From assembly GCA_035644475.1 (NCBI GenBank), contig DASQOL010000230.1, positions 1-18,133 of the forward strand: a DNA stretch of 18,133 bases, in the 5' to 3' direction. Shown in pieces: positions 14,526-18,133 of this stretch (the stretch's first letter is position 1; the number at the start of each line of letters is the position of its first letter). A program made the translations under genes and the position numbers. The notes below the pieces were generated by a model, which saw only the letters and a program-made list of their open reading frames with translations, did no database searches and had not been told where the DNA came from. Source of the stretch: FEN-1219 sp035644475 (GTDB taxonomy: Bacteria; Pseudomonadota; Gammaproteobacteria; Steroidobacterales; Rariloculaceae).

Positions 14526-14582
14526 TTCCAAATTTTGGAAACGCATGTCCCCCGCGCAGGCCGCGTTTTCCAAATCTTGGAA
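14526..14582. promoter_or_regulatory. Paired 15-bp palindromes, probable operator
   Basis: TTCCAAATTTTGGAA (14526-14540) and TTCCAAATCTTGGAA (14568-14582) differ at one central base. Each is a TTCCAA-n3-TTGGAA dyad. Their centres (14533 and 14575) are 42 bp apart, four turns of B-DNA, so two dimers would sit on the same face. They lie 67-109 bp upstream of the putative -35 of the poly-HAMP gene, as expected for an activator or looping repressor. The regulator is unknown. They could instead be copies of a dispersed intergenic repeat. Confidence 0.5.
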
Positions 14583-14648
14583 CGGATCCGCCGATCTGTC
14601 CGACTGCGAACAGTCGCGCGCCCGCGGCGGCCATGGCTAAGCTCGACG

Positions 14649-14678
14649 TTGGGAGATGCCGTTTCGCCGACCTACAAA
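14649..14678 (+). promoter_or_regulatory. Possible sigma70-type promoter of the poly-HAMP gene
   Basis: TTGGGA (14649-14654) and TACAAA (14673-14678) each match four of six consensus bases, with an 18-nt spacer. Transcription would start near 14685, leaving a short leader that contains the AAGGGA ribosome-binding site. The match is modest and could be chance. Confidence 0.3.
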
Positions 14679-14703
14679 CTGAAAGGCCTATAAGGGACTC
14701 GTC

Positions 14704-17700
14704 ATGAGCACAGTGCTTGCGCACCCCTCTGCCCCGCCCTCGTCCTCCGAAGAAATGAGCCTGATTCTGGGAGCGTTGAGCGCGCTCAGACGCGGCGACT
14801 CGAAGGTGCGCCTGCCGCTCACGGGGATCGGTACGTTCGGCAGAGTGGCCGACGTGTTCAACGATCTCGTCGAGCAGAACGCCGCCATGGCCGACGAGGT
14901 CGCGCGGCTGTCGCAGGTGGTGGGCAAGGAAGGCAAGCTCAACCGCCGCGCGAAGCTGCCGGAAGCCCGCGGCTTCTGGGCCGAGTCGATGGATTGCATC
15001 AACGCGCTGATCGACGACCTCGTGCACCCGACGTCCGAGGTTGCGCGCGTGATCGGCGCGGTCGCGCAGGGCGACCTCTCGAAGAGCATGGCGCTCGAGT
15101 TCGAGGGGCGGCCGCTCGAAGGCGAGTTCCTGCGCACGGCTAAAACGATCAACAAGATGGTCGACCAGCTCGGCAACTTCTCCGCCGAGGTCACGCGCGT
15201 GGCGCGCGAGGTAGGCACCGAAGGCAAGCTCGGCGGTCAGGCGAAGGTCAAAGGCGTCGCGGGCACCTGGAAGGACCTCACCGACTCGGTGAACTCGATG
15301 GCCGGCAACTTGACGGCGCAGGTCCGCAACATCGCGGACGTGACCACCGCCGTCGCGAAGGGCGACCTCTCGAAGAAGATCGAGGTCGACGTCAAAGGCG
15401 AATTCCTCACGGTGAAAAGCACCATCAACACGATGGTCGATCAGCTGCGGTCGTTTGCGTCGGAGGTCACGCGTGTCGCGCGTGAGGTGGGCTCCGACGG
15501 TATTTTGGGCGGCCAAGCGCGGGTCGAAGGCGTGTCGGGCACGTGGAAGGATCTCACCGACTCCGTGAACTCGATGGCCGGCAACTTGACTTCGCAGGTG
15601 CGCAACATCGCCGACGTGACCAAGGCCGTCGCGGCCGGCGACCTGTCGAAGAAGATCACCGTCGACGTGAAGGGCGAGATCCTCGAGCTCAAGAACACCG
15701 TCAACACGATGGTCGACCAGCTGCGGTCGTTCGCGGCGGAGGTCACGCGCGTGGCGCGCGAGGTCGGCACCGAGGGCAAGCTCGGCGGCCAGGCCGACGT
15801 GCAGGGCGTTGCCGGCACGTGGAAGGATCTCACCGAGTCCGTGAACTTCATGGCCGGTAACCTGACCTCGCAGGTGCGCAACATCGCCGAGGTCACGAAG
15901 GCCGTGGCGGCCGGCGACCTGTCGAAGAAGATCACGGTCGACGTGAAGGGCGAGGTGCTCGAGCTCAAGAGCACGATCAACACGATGGTCGACCAGCTGC
16001 GGTCGTTCGCGGCGGAGGTCACGCGCGTGGCGCGCGAGGTCGGCACCGAAGGCAAGCTCGGCGGCCAGGCCGACGTGCAGGGCGTGGCCGGCACGTGGAA
16101 GGACCTCACCGAATCGGTCAACGCGATGGCCGGCAATCTCACCTCGCAAGTGCGCAACATCGCCGACGTGACCAAAGCGGTGCAGGCCGGCGACCTGTCG
16201 CGCAAGATCACGGTCGACGTGAAGGGCGAGATCCTCGAGCTCAAGAACACGATCAACACGATGGTGGACCAGCTGCGGTCGTTCGCGGCAGAAGTCACGC
16301 GCGTGGCGCGCGAGGTCGGCACCGAAGGCAAGCTCGGCGGTCAGGCCGACGTGCAGGGCGTCGCCGGCACGTGGCGCGACCTCACCGACTCGGTGAACTT
16401 CATGGCCGGCAACTTGACCTCGCAGGTGCGCAACATCGCCGACGTGACCAAGGCGGTCGCGGCCGGAAATCTCTCCCGCAAGATCACGGTCGACGTGAAG
16501 GGCGAGATCCTCGAGCTCAAGAACACGATCAACACGATGGTGGACCAGCTGTCGTCGTTCGCGTCGGAGGTGACGCGCGTGGCGCGCGAGGTCGGCACCG
16601 AAGGCCGGCTCGGCGGTCAGGCCGAGGTCGAGGGCGTGTCGGGCACGTGGAAGGACTTGACCGAGTCCGTGAACTCGATGGCCGGCAACTTGACCTCGCA
16701 GGTGCGCAACATCGCCGAGGTCACCAAGGCGGTGGCGGCCGGCAACCTGTCGCGCAAGATCACCGTGCAGGTGAAAGGCGAGATCCTCGAGCTCAAGGCC
16801 ACGATCAACACGATGGTGGACCAGCTGTCGTCATTCGCGTCGGAGGTGACGCGCGTGGCTCGCGAGGTCGGCTCCGACGGTATTCTCGGCGGCCAGGCAC
16901 GGGTCGAGGGCGTGTCGGGCACGTGGAAGGACCTCACCGAGTCCGTGAACTTCATGGCCGGCAACTTGACCTCGCAAGTGCGCAACATCGCCGAGGTCAC
17001 GACCGCGGTCGCCGCGGGCGACTTGTCGAAGAAGATCTCGGTGGACGTGAAGGGCGAGATCCTCGAGCTCAAGAACACGGTCAACACCATGGTGGACCAG
17101 CTGCGGTCGTTCGCGGCGGAAGTCACGCGCGTGGCGCGCGAGGTCGGCACCGAAGGCAAGCTCGGCGGCCAGGCCGACGTGCAGGGCGTGGCGGGCACGT
17201 GGAAGGACCTCACCGAGTCCGTGAACTTCATGGCCGGCAACCTGACCTCGCAGGTGCGCAACATCGCCGAGGTCACGACCGCGGTGGCGGCGGGCGACCT
17301 GTCGAAGAAGATCACGGTCGACGTGAAGGGCGAGATCCTCGAGCTCAAGAACACGATCAACACGATGGTGGACCAGCTGCGGTCGTTCGCGGCGGAAGTC
17401 ACGCGCGTGGCGCGCGAGGTCGGCACCGAGGGCGCGCTCGGTGGCCAGGCCGACGTGCAGGGTGTCGCGGGCACGTGGCGCGACCTCACCGACTCGGTGA
17501 ACTTCATGGCCGGCAACTTGACCTCGCAGGTCCGCAACATCGCGGAAGTGACCAAGGCCGTGCAGGCGGGCGACCTGTCGAGAAAGATCACGGTCGACGT
17601 GAAGGGCGAGATTCTCGAGCTCAAGAACACGATCAACACGATGGTCGACCAGCTCTCGTCGTTCGCGGCGGAGGTCACGCGCGTGGCGCGCGAGGTCGGC

Positions 17701-18133
17701 ACCGAAGGCCGGCTCGGCGGCCAGGCCGACGTCCGCGGCGTGTCGGGCGTATGGAAGGACCTCACCGACAACGTGAACTTCATGGCCGGCAATCTCACGT
17801 CGCAGGTGCGCGGCATCGCCAAGGTGGTGACCGCGGTCGCGAACGGCGATCTCAAGCAGAAGCTCACCGTCGAGGCGAAAGGCGAGATCGCGGCGCTCGC
17901 GGAAACCATCAACAGCATGACCGAGACGCTGCTGACGTTCGCCGATCAGGTGACCACCGTGGCGCGCGAGGTCGGCGTCGAAGGCAAGCTCGGCGGCCAG
18001 GCGCGGGTCGAAGGTGTTTCCGGCACGTGGAAGGATTTGACCGACAGCGTGAATTTCATGGCGGGCAACCTCACAGGCCAGGTGCGCAACATCGCGGACG
18101 TCACCAAGGCGGTCGCGAAAGGCGATCTGTCCA
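14704..18133 (+). CDS. Giant poly-HAMP signalling protein, probable N-terminal part of a hybrid histidine kinase
   Basis: The frame is open from ATG 14704 (RBS AAGGGA 6 nt upstream) through the right edge, at least 1143 residues. No signal peptide or membrane segment is seen, so the protein is cytoplasmic. Residues ~18-105 look like two diverged HAMP-like helical pairs (MSLILGALSALRRGD; VARLSQVVGKEG). A canonical HAMP follows (~113-156; VARVIGAVAQGDLS), with a 5-residue insertion relative to later copies. From residue 157 come 92-residue units, each made of two alternating HAMP types: one with EVTRVAREVGTEGKLGGQ...TWKDLT.SVN, the other with VRNIAEVTKAVAAGDLSKKI...NTMVDQL. Ten units are complete and an eleventh is cut by the edge, giving about 22 HAMP modules. 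The tenth has a diverged second half (GDLKQKLTVEAKGEIAAL), the form typically found near the kinase end. By family (bacterial poly-HAMP kinases and fungal group III Nik1/Os-1 kinases, which also have ~90-residue HAMP-pair repeats), GAF, HisKA, HATPase and receiver domains should follow outside the window. The input signal is unknown. Confidence 0.88.
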   Translation, partial: MSTVLAHPSAPPSSSEEMSLILGALSALRRGDSKVRLPLTGIGTFGRVADVFNDLVEQNAAMADEVARLSQVVGKEGKLNRRAKLPEARGFWAESMDCINALIDDLVHPTSEVARVIGAVAQGDLSKSMALEFEGRPLEGEFLRTAKTINKMVDQLGNFSAEVTRVAREVGTEGKLGGQAKVKGVAGTWKDLTDSVNSMAGNLTAQVRNIADVTTAVAKGDLSKKIEVDVKGEFLTVKSTINTMVDQLRSFASEVTRVAREVGSDGILGGQARVEGVSGTWKDLTDSVNSMAGNLTSQVRNIADVTKAVAAGDLSKKITVDVKGEILELKNTVNTMVDQLRSFAAEVTRVAREVGTEGKLGGQADVQGVAGTWKDLTESVNFMAGNLTSQVRNIAEVTKAVAAGDLSKKITVDVKGEVLELKSTINTMVDQLRSFAAEVTRVAREVGTEGKLGGQADVQGVAGTWKDLTESVNAMAGNLTSQVRNIADVTKAVQAGDLSRKITVDVKGEILELKNTINTMVDQLRSFAAEVTRVAREVGTEGKLGGQADVQGVAGTWRDLTDSVNFMAGNLTSQVRNIADVTKAVAAGNLSRKITVDVKGEILELKNTINTMVDQLSSFASEVTRVAREVGTEGRLGGQAEVEGVSGTWKDLTESVNSMAGNLTSQVRNIAEVTKAVAAGNLSRKITVQVKGEILELKATINTMVDQLSSFASEVTRVAREVGSDGILGGQARVEGVSGTWKDLTESVNFMAGNLTSQVRNIAEVTTAVAAGDLSKKISVDVKGEILELKNTVNTMVDQLRSFAAEVTRVAREVGTEGKLGGQADVQGVAGTWKDLTESVNFMAGNLTSQVRNIAEVTTAVAAGDLSKKITVDVKGEILELKNTINTMVDQLRSFAAEVTRVAREVGTEGALGGQADVQGVAGTWRDLTDSVNFMAGNLTSQVRNIAEVTKAVQAGDLSRKITVDVKGEILELKNTINTMVDQLSSFAAEVTRVAREVGTEGRLGGQADVRGVSGVWKDLTDNVNFMAGNLTSQVRGIAKVVTAVANGDLKQKLTVEAKGEIAALAETINSMTETLLTFADQVTTVAREVGVEGKLGGQARVEGVSGTWKDLTDSVNFMAGNLTGQVRNIADVTKAVAKGDLS
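15172..18133 (+). repeat. 276-bp tandem direct repeats encoding HAMP pairs (10 complete + 1 partial)
   Basis: Units start at 15172 and every 276 bp after it (15448, 15724, 16000, 16276, 16552, 16828, 17104, 17380, 17656, 17932). The spacing is exact: the Leu codon of the L-GG motif recurs at 15229 + 276n for all eleven, with no indel. Units 3 and 8 differ at 3 of 92 residues, and long runs of the DNA are identical between units 3-9. Units 1, 10 and 11 are the most diverged. The array is likely to cause assembly collapse and recombination. Confidence 0.95.

Larger units (their letters stand above)
14385..14703. other. 319-nt intergenic region upstream of the poly-HAMP gene
   Basis: No convincing gene is seen. 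In order it holds: a short in-frame tail of the decarboxylase frame up to TAG 14463-14465, containing a GTG-started 21-codon ORF (14400-14465) that reads LGFILILAAIVDKN and is hydrophobic; two 15-bp palindromes (14526-14540 and 14568-14582); a 6-bp hairpin CGACTG-CGAA-CAGTCG at 14601-14616; a weak sigma70-like promoter; and the ribosome-binding site AAGGGA (14692-14697), 6 nt before ATG 14704. No rho-independent terminator for the decarboxylase is visible. Confidence 0.6.

Noticed and set aside
16617..17918. 433-residue antisense open frame in the HAMP array (also 14410-16149 and 15441-16331 on the minus strand)
   Set aside because: It is a product of repeated high-GC codons on the plus strand; the translation is low-complexity Ser/Thr/Arg/Pro and mirrors the 92-residue period.
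15172..18133. CRISPR array or satellite DNA
   Set aside because: The 276-bp period is in frame, has no spacer structure, and encodes clear HAMP sequence.

Overview
The window is high-GC DNA with short gaps and no tRNA, rRNA, CRISPR or phage genes. The gene content (a Uxa/Uxu-type glucuronate pathway, enolase-superfamily ManD, an ADOP-type FtsX/MacB permease, GH3 enzymes, a poly-HAMP signalling protein) suggests a heterotrophic polysaccharide-degrading Gram-negative bacterium, most likely a high-GC proteobacterium. Acidobacteria are a second possibility because of the ADOP permease. The taxon is an inference.

Layout. Positions 3-6388 (+) form a probable operon: the 3'-part of a GH3 glycosidase, D-mannonate dehydratase (manD), an ExuT-like MFS transporter, and a secreted GH3 beta-xylosidase-type enzyme with a PA14 insert. 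Between manD and the transporter lies a 185-bp nested palindromic element (2216-2400). It fills almost the whole gap and ends 6 nt before the transporter start codon. Positions 6451-10603 (-) hold an orphan permease and fructuronate reductase (uxuB). Positions 10677-11330 (+) hold a homologue of the KamB/NpmA 16S rRNA A1408 methyltransferases whose frame is broken by two consecutive TGA codons at codons 15-16. Positions 11411-12886 (-) encode glucuronate isomerase (uxaC). Positions 13032-14384 (+) encode a group II PLP-dependent decarboxylase. A 319-nt gap follows, with two near-identical 15-bp palindromes exactly 42 bp apart. From 14704 to the window end runs a very large cytoplasmic poly-HAMP protein, probably the N-terminal part of a hybrid histidine kinase. 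It is built from 92-residue (276-bp) repeats, ten complete and one partial within the window.

How it fits together. UxaC converts glucuronate to fructuronate, UxuB reduces fructuronate to mannonate, and ManD dehydrates mannonate to 2-keto-3-deoxygluconate. The MFS protein would import the uronate, and the GH3 enzymes would release xylose or glucose from oligosaccharides. Together this reads as a glucuronoxylan or glucuronide utilisation locus spread over both strands. The permease, methyltransferase, decarboxylase and poly-HAMP gene have no obvious place in that pathway. The most unusual items are the methyltransferase homologue with tandem stops, the palindromic element inside the operon, the paired palindromes, and the poly-HAMP array with its mosaic repeats.
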